Source: Clostridiales bacterium
GTDB lineage: Bacteria > Bacillota > Clostridia > Oscillospirales > CAG-382
NCBI GenBank assembly: GCA_003452915.1
Contig: DMMZ01000026.1
Coordinates: 87,978 to 143,596 of the forward strand
Length of the DNA stretch: 55,619 bases
Direction: 5' to 3'
Each line of letters begins with the position of its first letter. Within the stretch, counting starts at the first letter, position 1. The translations under genes and the position numbers were made by a program. The notes beneath the pieces are model-generated. The model was not told the DNA's origin. It ran no database searches and worked only from the letters and a program-made list of their open reading frames with translations. Positions 9,334 through 15,750 of the stretch are shown piece after piece.

Positions 9334-9514
9334 GGTGGGTTACCATAACATCGCAAGCGATGTTTTCGGTAAAACACCTTTAAAGACGCGTTTTACGCGT
9401 CCCACTCGCCGACCAAATAAAAAGCAATTTTATTGCTGTTTCAAATAGATAGCGATAAAATTGCTATTTTAAATAAACAGTTATAAAATCGCTGTTTTAT
9501 GCGATAGGCGAGTG
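9334..9514. repeat. Hairpin-rich intergenic element with three 28-bp palindromic units
   Basis: No gene lies between 9245 and 9560. In order: a long hairpin (9334-9344 pairs with 9368-9378 in 9 of 11 positions, enclosing AACATCGC-aa-GCGATGTT at 9347-9364); ACGCGT-ttt-ACGCGT at 9386-9400; then three units starting at 9423, 9451 and 9479, exactly 28 bp apart, each opening with a 15-nt near-palindrome (AGCAATTTTATTGCT, AGCGATAAAATTGCT, AGTTATAAAATCGCT). The array is enclosed by CACTCGCC (9403-9410) and its exact complement GGCGAGTG (9507-9514). It could be a folded RNA in the 3' region of the capsule operon or a short dispersed repeat; function unknown. Confidence 0.75.
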
Positions 9515-9527
9515 AAAACCCGAAAAT

Positions 9528-9555
9528 CGATTGCGGAACCGCAGTTTCGCAATCG
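9528..9555 (-). terminator. Terminator-like hairpin after capB
   Basis: CGATTGCG (9528-9535) pairs with CGCAATCG (9548-9555), with four further pairs inside. Read on the minus strand it follows the capB stop by 5 nt and is followed by ATTTTCGGGTTTTC, a T-rich but interrupted tail. Confidence 0.55.
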
Positions 9556-9560
9556 AATTA

Positions 9561-10274
9561 TTAATTATAATTATATCTACCGTTATTGCCGTACCTATTA
9601 TAATACTTCTTTGATCTCTCTTCATTAGCGTCGTTTAGAATTAATCCCAAAACTTTAGCTTCTATAAACTTAAGAGATTTTAATGTTTTATCAAGTTCGG
9701 TGTAAGTGCTGATTTTTCTTCTTACAACTACAATAACACCGTCTGCAAGCTTTGCCAAAGGTAATGCATCTGAAACGATATTTATAGGTGGAGTATCCAT
9801 TATTATATAGTCAAAGCTCTCTTCTAATTTAGAAATTAAGTGCTGCATTTTTGGACTTGCAAGCATCTCTGACGGATTTGGTGCTGATATACCCGCAGGA
9901 ATAACAAAAAGATTCTCGAACTTTGTTGCTTGAATAGATTCTTCGACTGTTGCAAGACCGCTCAAAATATTTGTTATTCCAGGATCCCTGGCGATACCAA
10001 ATGCCTTGTGTACTTTTGACAACCGAAGGTCACAGTCGATAAATAATACTTTATTAAACGCTTGTGCAAGTGAGATAGCTATATTTACAGAAGTTGTTGA
10101 CTTACCCTCAGCCTGAAGTGGGCTTGTAATAACAATCTTTTTACAATCGTCCTTTATTACAGAAAGGATAATATTTGTTCGAATTGCCTTATATGCTTCC
10201 TGAACTCCAAAAAGCTCGGAATTATTATAAGAATCAAAAGCAACTCTCCCGCTGCCTTTACGTTCGTCACCCAT
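9561..10274 (-). CDS. Polysaccharide biosynthesis tyrosine autokinase (CpsD/CapB family)
   Basis: A 237-residue cytoplasmic BY-kinase. Walker A is SPLQAEGKST (Lys58), Walker A' is VLFIDCDLR (about 76-84) and Walker B is YIIMDTPP. The C terminus YYNRYGNNGRYNYN is the tyrosine cluster that is autophosphorylated in trans. These kinases work with a separate membrane adaptor to control exopolysaccharide length and export. The start overlaps the adaptor gene by 8 nt, so the two are co-translated. No glycosyltransferase, flippase or polymerase gene follows; the operon ends here. Confidence 0.9.
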   Translation of the reverse strand: MGDERKGSGRVAFDSYNNSELFGVQEAYKAIRTNIILSVIKDDCKKIVITSPLQAEGKSTTSVNIAISLAQAFNKVLFIDCDLRLSKVHKAFGIARDPGITNILSGLATVEESIQATKFENLFVIPAGISAPNPSEMLASPKMQHLISKLEESFDYIIMDTPPINIVSDALPLAKLADGVIVVVRRKISTYTELDKTLKSLKFIEAKVLGLILNDANEERSKKYYNRYGNNGRYNYN

Positions 10275-10971
10275 TTATACCATCCTCCTTTTTGATAACC
10301 TTGCCTTTGAAGGCTGGTATTGATCCTAATACGGGCAAATCATATCTTTCTACCAGGTCTTTAATATTTTTCACTCTAATATCAAGAGCTTCACGCAAAA
10401 CAGCTATACCGTATACCAAAGCCAATCCAAATATAAATCCGACAACAGAAAACATAACAGTTTTATCATTAGACCTGACAGGCTTCAGAGGACTCTCAAC
10501 AATTTTTACATTTGTCTGATAAAATGAAAAGTTTACACTTTCCGGAATTTTGCTGACTATATTCTGTAGAATTATCTGTGCATCATCCTTGTCAAGGCAA
10601 TTAAATCTAATTTTTATTACTTCGGTTTCGCCCTGAACAGTTAGTGTAGTCCATTCCATTATCTGTGCTGTTGTGTATTTGTTCTTTAAATTACCACTTA
10701 AGCTAGTCCTTACTTTTTCATAAAAATCATTCGAATCAAGCATCTGAAGATAGGTATCGACAAGCATTCTCGCTTTAGTAATTCCTACTGTTGTTGTAGT
10801 TTCTGTGGGATTGTTTGACTCTATCATTATTTTTGAATCCGAATAATATATCGGCTTTACATAGAATTTCGAATAAGCAAAAGCAATACCAAAACATAAT
10901 AAACCACATGCAATTATTAAAATTAAATTATCCTTAAATATCTTAAACAACTTCTCGTTGGTAAAGGTCAT
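10267..10971 (-). CDS. Wzz-type chain-length/kinase-activating adaptor (CpsC/CapA family)
   Basis: A 234-residue membrane protein with two transmembrane helices, about residues 15-32 (LILIIACGLLCFGIAFAY) and about 173-193 (MFSVVGFIFGLALVYG), enclosing an extracellular Wzz domain. The cytoplasmic C terminus (RVKNIKDLVERYDLPVLGSIP) is the usual segment that binds and activates the CapB kinase. It should set chain length of a capsule or exopolysaccharide. Adjacent to and overlapping capB. It lies 118 nt below the Gfo/Idh gene on the same strand and may share its transcript. Confidence 0.87.
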   Translation of the reverse strand: MTFTNEKLFKIFKDNLILIIACGLLCFGIAFAYSKFYVKPIYYSDSKIMIESNNPTETTTTVGITKARMLVDTYLQMLDSNDFYEKVRTSLSGNLKNKYTTAQIMEWTTLTVQGETEVIKIRFNCLDKDDAQIILQNIVSKIPESVNFSFYQTNVKIVESPLKPVRSNDKTVMFSVVGFIFGLALVYGIAVLREALDIRVKNIKDLVERYDLPVLGSIPAFKGKVIKKEDGING

Positions 10972-11089
10972 TTCATTTCTCCTGTTTAGTTTTCAATATA
11001 TCCATTATAACTTGCATATATAACAATGTCAATATATATGATTAATATAATATTATTTTAAATATTATATTATTTTATTTTATTACACT

Positions 11090-12124
11090 TTATTCATCAA
11101 GATAAACGATTCTTCCTTCATCTGCCGACTTGTAAATAGCAAGAATAATATCAACAGCTTTTCTGCCTTCCTTAACATCGATAAACGGCTTTGATTTTGT
11201 TTTTATTGCTTTGATAACATCAAGAATCTGTCGTGTATGTCCGTCCGTCGAAATAGCTGTAGGCGTTGATGAGGATGAGGTAAATGCTGGCTGCAATACA
11301 ATATCCTCGTATTTACTGTTATCTATATCCCAACGTACGATTGAAGTCTCTTCAAGTGCAATAGAACCTTTATCACCATTTATCTCAAGCCTTCTCGGAT
11401 AGCCTGGAAATACCGAAGTTGTCGCTTGAATTACTCCTATAGCACCGCTTTGAAATTCAACTGTTGCGGAAAGCGTATCTTCTACCTCGATTTTTCTGAC
11501 AAGTGTTTTTGAAACGGCATAAACACTTTTTAAAGGTCCTACAAGGTATTGAAGTAAATCAACTCCGTGAATACCTTGATTCATCAATGCACCGCCGCCG
11601 TCAATACGCTTTGTTCCGCGCCAGCTTCCGCTGTCATAATATTCCTGTGTACGATTATATTTCATATAAATGTCTGCACAAACTATTTTGCCTAACATTC
11701 CGTCTTCTATTGCCTTTTTTGTCATCATTACGCTTCTGGCAAAGCGATTCTGGGAAATGGACGATACAATAACCTTGCACTCGCTGCATGTCTTTTCAAT
11801 TGCATCAAGTTGCTCGGCATTAATTGCCATGGGCTTTTCTACAATAATATGTTTCCCTGCACGTGCTGCCTTTATAACAACATCTGCATGATAACCACTC
11901 GGAGTACAGATATTTACGACATCAATTTCCTTTGAAGATAGCATTTCTTCAAGATTAGCATATGCTTTAATACCATGTCTTCTGGAAAATTTCTCAGCAG
12001 CATCATATACAATGTCGGTAACACCGACAAGCTCCGCCTCGTTAGGTATATCCTTAATAGCATTGGCATGGAAATCAGAAATTACTCCACAGCCGATAAT
12101 ACCGAATTTAATTCTTCTCTTCAT
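11090..12124 (-). CDS. Gfo/Idh/MocA family NAD(P)-dependent oxidoreductase
   Basis: A 344-residue two-domain dehydrogenase. The Rossmann fingerprint is IGCGVISDFHANAI at the N terminus; the family motif EKPMAINAEQ sits near residue 97; GGGALMNQGIHGVDLLQY supplies the conserved His/Asp region of the C-terminal alpha/beta domain. Members oxidise or reduce sugars and sugar nucleotides. Position upstream of the capsule regulators suggests a sugar-nucleotide role, but this is inference and catabolic sugar dehydrogenase activity is equally possible. Divergent from serC across a 190-nt promoter region. Confidence 0.85.
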   Translation of the reverse strand: MKRRIKFGIIGCGVISDFHANAIKDIPNEAELVGVTDIVYDAAEKFSRRHGIKAYANLEEMLSSKEIDVVNICTPSGYHADVVIKAARAGKHIIVEKPMAINAEQLDAIEKTCSECKVIVSSISQNRFARSVMMTKKAIEDGMLGKIVCADIYMKYNRTQEYYDSGSWRGTKRIDGGGALMNQGIHGVDLLQYLVGPLKSVYAVSKTLVRKIEVEDTLSATVEFQSGAIGVIQATTSVFPGYPRRLEINGDKGSIALEETSIVRWDIDNSKYEDIVLQPAFTSSSSTPTAISTDGHTRQILDVIKAIKTKSKPFIDVKEGRKAVDIILAIYKSADEGRIVYLDE

Positions 12125-12251
12125 TAATTAATCCCTCTCTTAACTAGTAAATGTACGATAATTAATATCTACAACCTTTTTTTTATAACCATATATACAG
12201 ATTGTAGCATAAAAACTAAAACAGTGTCAACAGATTTATCTAAAAAAGGCA

Positions 12252-12280
12252 TTGACTTGATAAAACAAATGATGTATTAT
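12252..12280 (+). promoter_or_regulatory. Predicted sigma-A promoter for serC-serA
   Basis: TTGACT (12252-12257), 17-bp spacer, TATTAT (12275-12280). Transcription would start about 25 bases before the serC ribosome site. Confidence 0.75.
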
Positions 12281-12317
12281 TTATATCAATACAAATTTAT
12301 CGAAATGAGGAATGGAA

Positions 12318-13400
12318 ATGAATCGCGTGTATAATTTTTCGGCAGGTCCATCCATGCTGCCTTTACCCGTGCTTGAAAGAGCAGCAAAAGAGATGACAAA
12401 TTACAACGGCAGCGGTATGTCTGTAATGGAGATGAGTCATCGATCACCTGTATACGAAGAAATTATAGCATCGGCAGAAAAGAATCTCCGCAGTATTATG
12501 AACATTCCCGATAACTATAAAGTCTTGTTCCTGCAGGGCGGTGCTACAACACAGTTCTCGGCAGTTCCGCTCAATCTTATGCACAAGAACAGGAAAGCAG
12601 ATTATATAGTCAGTGGTCAGTTCTCTAAGAAAGCAGCAGAAGAAGCTGCAAGATACGGAGAAGTCAAGGTGGTTGGAAGCTCAAAGGACAAGAATTTTTC
12701 TTATGTTCCGTTTGTAGACAGCTTTTCTAGCGACGCGGATTATGTTCACATCTGCCATAACAATACTATTTTCGGAACCAAGTTTAATTATATACCAAAT
12801 ACAGGCGATATTCCGCTTGTTGCAGATATGTCCTCGTCCATACTTTCGGAACCGGTTGATGTTTCAAAATATGCGGTTATTTATGCAGGAGCACAGAAAA
12901 ACATGGCTCCCGCAGGGCTTACCGTTGTTATAATCCGTGAGGATCTGATTGGCAACGCACGTCCCGAGACACCGATTATGCTTGATTATAAGACTCAGGC
13001 AGAAAACGACTCAATGTACAATACGCCACCCTGTTATGCTATTTATGTAGCAGGCTTGGTTTTCGAATGGCTTTTGGAATTAGGCGGACTTGAAGCAATG
13101 AAGAAAATCAATGTAGAGAAAGCAGCTATTCTTTACGATTACCTTGACAGTACAAAGCTCTTTAAAGCAACAGCAGAAAAAGAACATCGTTCTATGATGA
13201 ACGTCTGCTTTGTTACAGGGGACGAGAATATTGATAAGAAATTCTGTTCAGAAGCTAAGAAAGCAGGCTTTGAGAATATCAAGGGTCACCGTTCTGTCGG
13301 CGGCATGAGAGCATCAATATACAACGCAATGCCGACCGAAGGTGTAAAAGCTCTTGTTGAATTTATGAAAAATTTCGAGGAGGTAAATAAACAAGCATGA
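12318..13400 (+). CDS. serC: Phosphoserine aminotransferase SerC
   Basis: A class V PLP aminotransferase that converts 3-phosphohydroxypyruvate to phosphoserine, 360 residues from the start chosen. An in-frame ATG exists at 12312, but GAGG is only one base before it and seven bases before ATG 12318; the latter also gives the standard N terminus MNRVYNFSAGPSMLP. The PLP lysine is in YAGAQKNMAPAGL. Substrate-binding segments include HRSPVYEEI, LQGGATTQF and the C-terminal GHRSVGGMRASIYNA. The stop overlaps the serA start (ATGA), so the two serine-pathway enzymes are coupled. Confidence 0.95.
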   Translation: MNRVYNFSAGPSMLPLPVLERAAKEMTNYNGSGMSVMEMSHRSPVYEEIIASAEKNLRSIMNIPDNYKVLFLQGGATTQFSAVPLNLMHKNRKADYIVSGQFSKKAAEEAARYGEVKVVGSSKDKNFSYVPFVDSFSSDADYVHICHNNTIFGTKFNYIPNTGDIPLVADMSSSILSEPVDVSKYAVIYAGAQKNMAPAGLTVVIIREDLIGNARPETPIMLDYKTQAENDSMYNTPPCYAIYVAGLVFEWLLELGGLEAMKKINVEKAAILYDYLDSTKLFKATAEKEHRSMMNVCFVTGDENIDKKFCSEAKKAGFENIKGHRSVGGMRASIYNAMPTEGVKALVEFMKNFEEVNKQA

Positions 13401-14557
13401 AAAATATAAAGCTATTAAACAAAATAGATAAAATCGGTACAGATGTTTTTAATACAAGCAAATATGCTTTATCCGATAAAACAGAAAACCCCTGCGGTAT
13501 TATGGTACGCTCGGCTGTTATGCACGAGATGGAATTCGGCAGCGATCTGCTTGCAATAGCAAGAGCCGGTGCAGGTGTAAACAATATTCCGATCGAACGC
13601 TGCTCCGAAAAAGGCATTGTAGTATTCAACACACCCGGTGCAAATGCTAACGGTGTAAAAGAACTTGCTATCGCATCTCTGCTTTTATCTTCAAGAAAAA
13701 TCGTAGATGGAATCAACTGGGCAAACAATCTCAAAGGACAGTCGGATGTTGAAAAGCTTGTTGAAAAAGGCAAGTCAAAGTTTACAGGTCCGGAACTAAA
13801 GGGTAAAACTCTTGGAGTTATCGGTCTCGGTGCTATCGGCGGTATGGTAGCAAACGTCGCATACAGCCTAGGTATGGAGGTTATGGGTTGTGACCCTTAT
13901 ATAACCGTTAATGCTGCATGGTCACTTTCCAGAGCTGTTGTTAAGGCTGAGAATTACGACGAGATATACTGCAATTGTGATTATATAACCCTTCACGTTC
14001 CCTCGGTTCCTTCCGCTATCGGTTTAATAAATAAAGATTCTATTACAAAAATGAAAGACGGTGTGCGTATTGTAAACCTCTCCAGAGGTGATATTGTAAA
14101 CACTGCAGATATACTCGAAGCTCTGGCTAGCGGTAAGGTTGCAGCATATGTAACCGATTTCCCGTGCGAAGAGCTGCTTGGCGTCGAAGGTGTTATTGCA
14201 ATTCCTCACCTTGGAGCTTCAACTCTCGAATCAGAGGAAAACTGTGCATTTATGGCGGCACAACAGATGGTTGATTATCTTGAAAATGGCAATATACGCA
14301 ACAGTGTAAATTACCCCGAGATTATTCTTCCAAGGGTAACAATGAACAGAGTAGTTGTTCTGCACGAGAATATCCCGAATATGCTCGCTCAGGTATCCAC
14401 CGTACTTTCTTCGTTTAATATCAACATCGAAAGCCTTCTCTCACATGCAAAAGGAACCAATGCGGTTTCTCTTTACGAAACGAACGATGAAGTTGGTTCT
14501 TCAGTTGTTGAAAAAATTCTCGCAATCCCCGGTGTTAGACGAGTAATGGTTATATAA
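13397..14557 (+). CDS. serA: D-3-phosphoglycerate dehydrogenase SerA
   Basis: A 386-residue NAD-dependent dehydrogenase that makes 3-phosphohydroxypyruvate, the first step of serine synthesis. The Rossmann motif is GLGAIGGMVANVAYSLGME, the substrate Arg is in NLSRGDIVN, and the Glu/His pair is in DFPCEELLG and IPHLGAST. The C-terminal 70 residues (VVLHENIPNMLAQVSTVLSS onward) are an ACT domain, consistent with feedback by serine. There is no intervening ASB domain, so this is the shorter type. ATGA overlap with serC. Ends 60 nt before a strong terminator. Confidence 0.95.
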   Translation: MKNIKLLNKIDKIGTDVFNTSKYALSDKTENPCGIMVRSAVMHEMEFGSDLLAIARAGAGVNNIPIERCSEKGIVVFNTPGANANGVKELAIASLLLSSRKIVDGINWANNLKGQSDVEKLVEKGKSKFTGPELKGKTLGVIGLGAIGGMVANVAYSLGMEVMGCDPYITVNAAWSLSRAVVKAENYDEIYCNCDYITLHVPSVPSAIGLINKDSITKMKDGVRIVNLSRGDIVNTADILEALASGKVAAYVTDFPCEELLGVEGVIAIPHLGASTLESEENCAFMAAQQMVDYLENGNIRNSVNYPEIILPRVTMNRVVVLHENIPNMLAQVSTVLSSFNINIESLLSHAKGTNAVSLYETNDEVGSSVVEKILAIPGVRRVMVI

Positions 14558-14614
14558 TTTAATACTTATAAAAATGATTTCACCGCAGATTGAATTTTCT
14601 GATGTCGGGTTTCT

Positions 14615-14668
14615 GACAAAGTCCTTTTTGGGGCTTTGTTTTTTATAAATCGATTGAATAATAGGACA
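14615..14668 (+). repeat. Duplicated terminator block, copy A
   Basis: This 54-nt block (terminator hairpin, T-run, then TAAATCGATTGAA and AGGACA) recurs about 850 nt downstream at 15461-15515 with only scattered differences. It contains the serA terminator. A related CCGCAGATTGAA sequence lies just before this copy (14583) and about 85 nt after copy B (15598). Confidence 0.75.
14617..14644 (+). terminator. Intrinsic terminator of the serC-serA operon
   Basis: CAAAGTCC (14617-14624) pairs with GGGCTTTG (14631-14638) with one G-T pair, followed directly by six T. Confidence 0.9.
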
Positions 14669-14818
14669 GTACATTACTAACAAATAAAAGAGATGATTAG
14701 CTTCACAGACTCAAAGCAAGCGAACAATGCTTGTTTACGGTTGTAGTATAGAGTATTAAGAAGATAGAACACTCTTTAGTTGGGGTTTGTCCTCTATTTA
14801 ATAGTCCTATTTTTTATA
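14657..14818 (+). ncRNA. Candidate structured small RNA, possibly 6S-like
   Basis: There is no good reading frame between serA and the membrane protein. AATAGGAC (14660-14667) is the exact complement of GTCCTATT (14804-14811), which runs into a T-stretch, so a transcript of about 155-160 nt would have a closed terminal stem with a terminator-like 3' end. Inside, AAGCAAGC pairs with GCTTGTTT as an apical hairpin (about 14714-14735), with large unpaired arms between. Size, closing stem and apical hairpin recall Firmicutes 6S RNA, but the diagnostic central bubble has not been verified. Further down, AAACCCG/CGGGTTT (14824-14853) and AGCAACC/GGGTGCT with six T (about 14872-14898) are additional hairpins. 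Confidence 0.35.
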
Positions 14819-14983
14819 TATTAAAACCCGCCATCCCTTGTTGAAATAACGGGTTTATAAGTAACCTACGAAGCAACCTTATGGGTGCTCTTTTTTGTTT
14901 TCTTTTACATTTTAAGAATCAAAATTATGTTAACTCACATATAATTAAGACAGATAGATATTTTATATAAAGGAGTTGCTACG

Positions 14984-15424
14984 ATGAGTAAAAGTTGTTG
15001 TAAAGTGTGTGTTCCTAAACTTCTGATTATATTCCTGGGTTTAATTTTTGGAATTGCAAGTGCTTATGCCTGGTTTTTTGGATATATCGAATTCGTAAGA
15101 GATACTATTCCGTATGCTTACGCTATTGCATTAGTTCTGCTTATTCTAACATCTGTTTTAAAAGCAAAATGCGGTAGTACTGCATACTGCATAGAAACAG
15201 AAGAACATCATGTCAGTCCAACCTGCTTGAGTGTATGCAAATATTCATCATTTATTTTATTTACCTCCGCATTGTTCATAGTATTTTCATTAATTCAATT
15301 AGCAACCAATTTATCTGTTATTGTAAAATTTTCTCTCGGTTTAATTGGGGCAGTTTCTTTCTGGATAATGTTATTTGCGTTTATATCAATGATTTATTGT
15401 ATTTATTTAAAATGCAAAAAATAA
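14984..15424 (+). CDS. Small four-helix membrane protein of unknown function
   Basis: A 146-residue protein I do not recognise. Four hydrophobic segments are visible: about 12-30 (LLIIFLGLIFGIASAYAWF), 45-58, 82-103 and 113-138. A cysteine-rich N terminus (MSKSCCKVCVPK) and further Cys at about 62, 68, 81 and 85, plus the C-terminal LKCKK, could bind metal or form disulfides. AAAGGAG stands eight bases before ATG. It is alone between two copies of the duplicated terminator block, with TATAAT at 14940-14945 as a plausible -10 element. Translation signals are good, so it is likely real. Confidence 0.65.
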   Translation: MSKSCCKVCVPKLLIIFLGLIFGIASAYAWFFGYIEFVRDTIPYAYAIALVLLILTSVLKAKCGSTAYCIETEEHHVSPTCLSVCKYSSFILFTSALFIVFSLIQLATNLSVIVKFSLGLIGAVSFWIMLFAFISMIYCIYLKCKK

Positions 15425-15425
15425 A

Positions 15426-15450
15426 ATAGGAATTTATTATAAAGTCCTAT
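15426..15450 (+). terminator. Hairpin after the small membrane protein
   Basis: ATAGGA-a-TTTA pairs across a short loop with TAAA-g-TCCTAT just past the stop codon. There is no T-run; a stronger terminator follows at 15463. Its ends repeat the AATAGGAC/GTCCTATT theme of the nearby candidate RNA. Confidence 0.45.
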
Positions 15451-15460
15451 CTGATTTGAA

Positions 15461-15515
15461 GACAATGTCCCTTTCGGGGCTTTGTTTTTTGTAAATCGAT
15501 TGAAAAAGGACAAAA
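15461..15515 (+). repeat. Duplicated terminator block, copy B
   Basis: Second copy of the block at 14615-14668, sharing GGGGCTTTGTTTTTT and TAAATCGATTGAA. It contains a working terminator (15463-15490). The sequence after it (to about 15620) diverges from the candidate RNA beside copy A but has its own hairpin, ATTTTATGC with GCATAAAAT (about 15549-15575). Confidence 0.75.
15463..15490 (+). terminator. Intrinsic terminator after the small membrane protein
   Basis: CAATGTCCC pairs with GGGGCTTTG (one mismatch, one G-T), followed by six T. Confidence 0.8.
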
Positions 15516-15596
15516 CGTATATAATTTAAGCAATATAAAATGAAGTGATTTTATGCTTTTAAGTACGCATAAAATTATAGGTTTGTCAGTAATCTG

Positions 15597-15620
15597 ACCG
15601 CAGATTGAAATTTCTGCGGT
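15597..15620 (+). terminator. Hairpin upstream of polA
   Basis: ACCGCAGA (15597-15604) pairs exactly with TCTGCGGT (15613-15620). The following TAATTTG is only weakly T-rich, so termination is uncertain. Confidence 0.4.
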
Positions 15621-15682
15621 TAATTTGTTATCAATGATATAATATCAAACTCTTTTTCTTTTTAAAAAACCCACTCTTTACC

Positions 15683-15711
15683 TTGACAACCTAAGTGCTT
15701 TGTGTTAAAAT
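15683..15711 (+). promoter_or_regulatory. Predicted sigma-A promoter for polA
   Basis: TTGACA (15683-15688), 17-bp spacer, TAAAAT (15706-15711), about 40 nt before the polA start. Confidence 0.75.
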
Positions 15712-15750
15712 TTTCATGTATTATGTAAATTAAAAAAGGGAGAACAGCAT

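Noticed and set aside
9423..9506. CRISPR-like array suggested by regular 28-bp spacing.
   Set aside because: Only three degenerate units, the whole unit is conserved in type rather than repeat plus unique spacer, and no cas genes are present.
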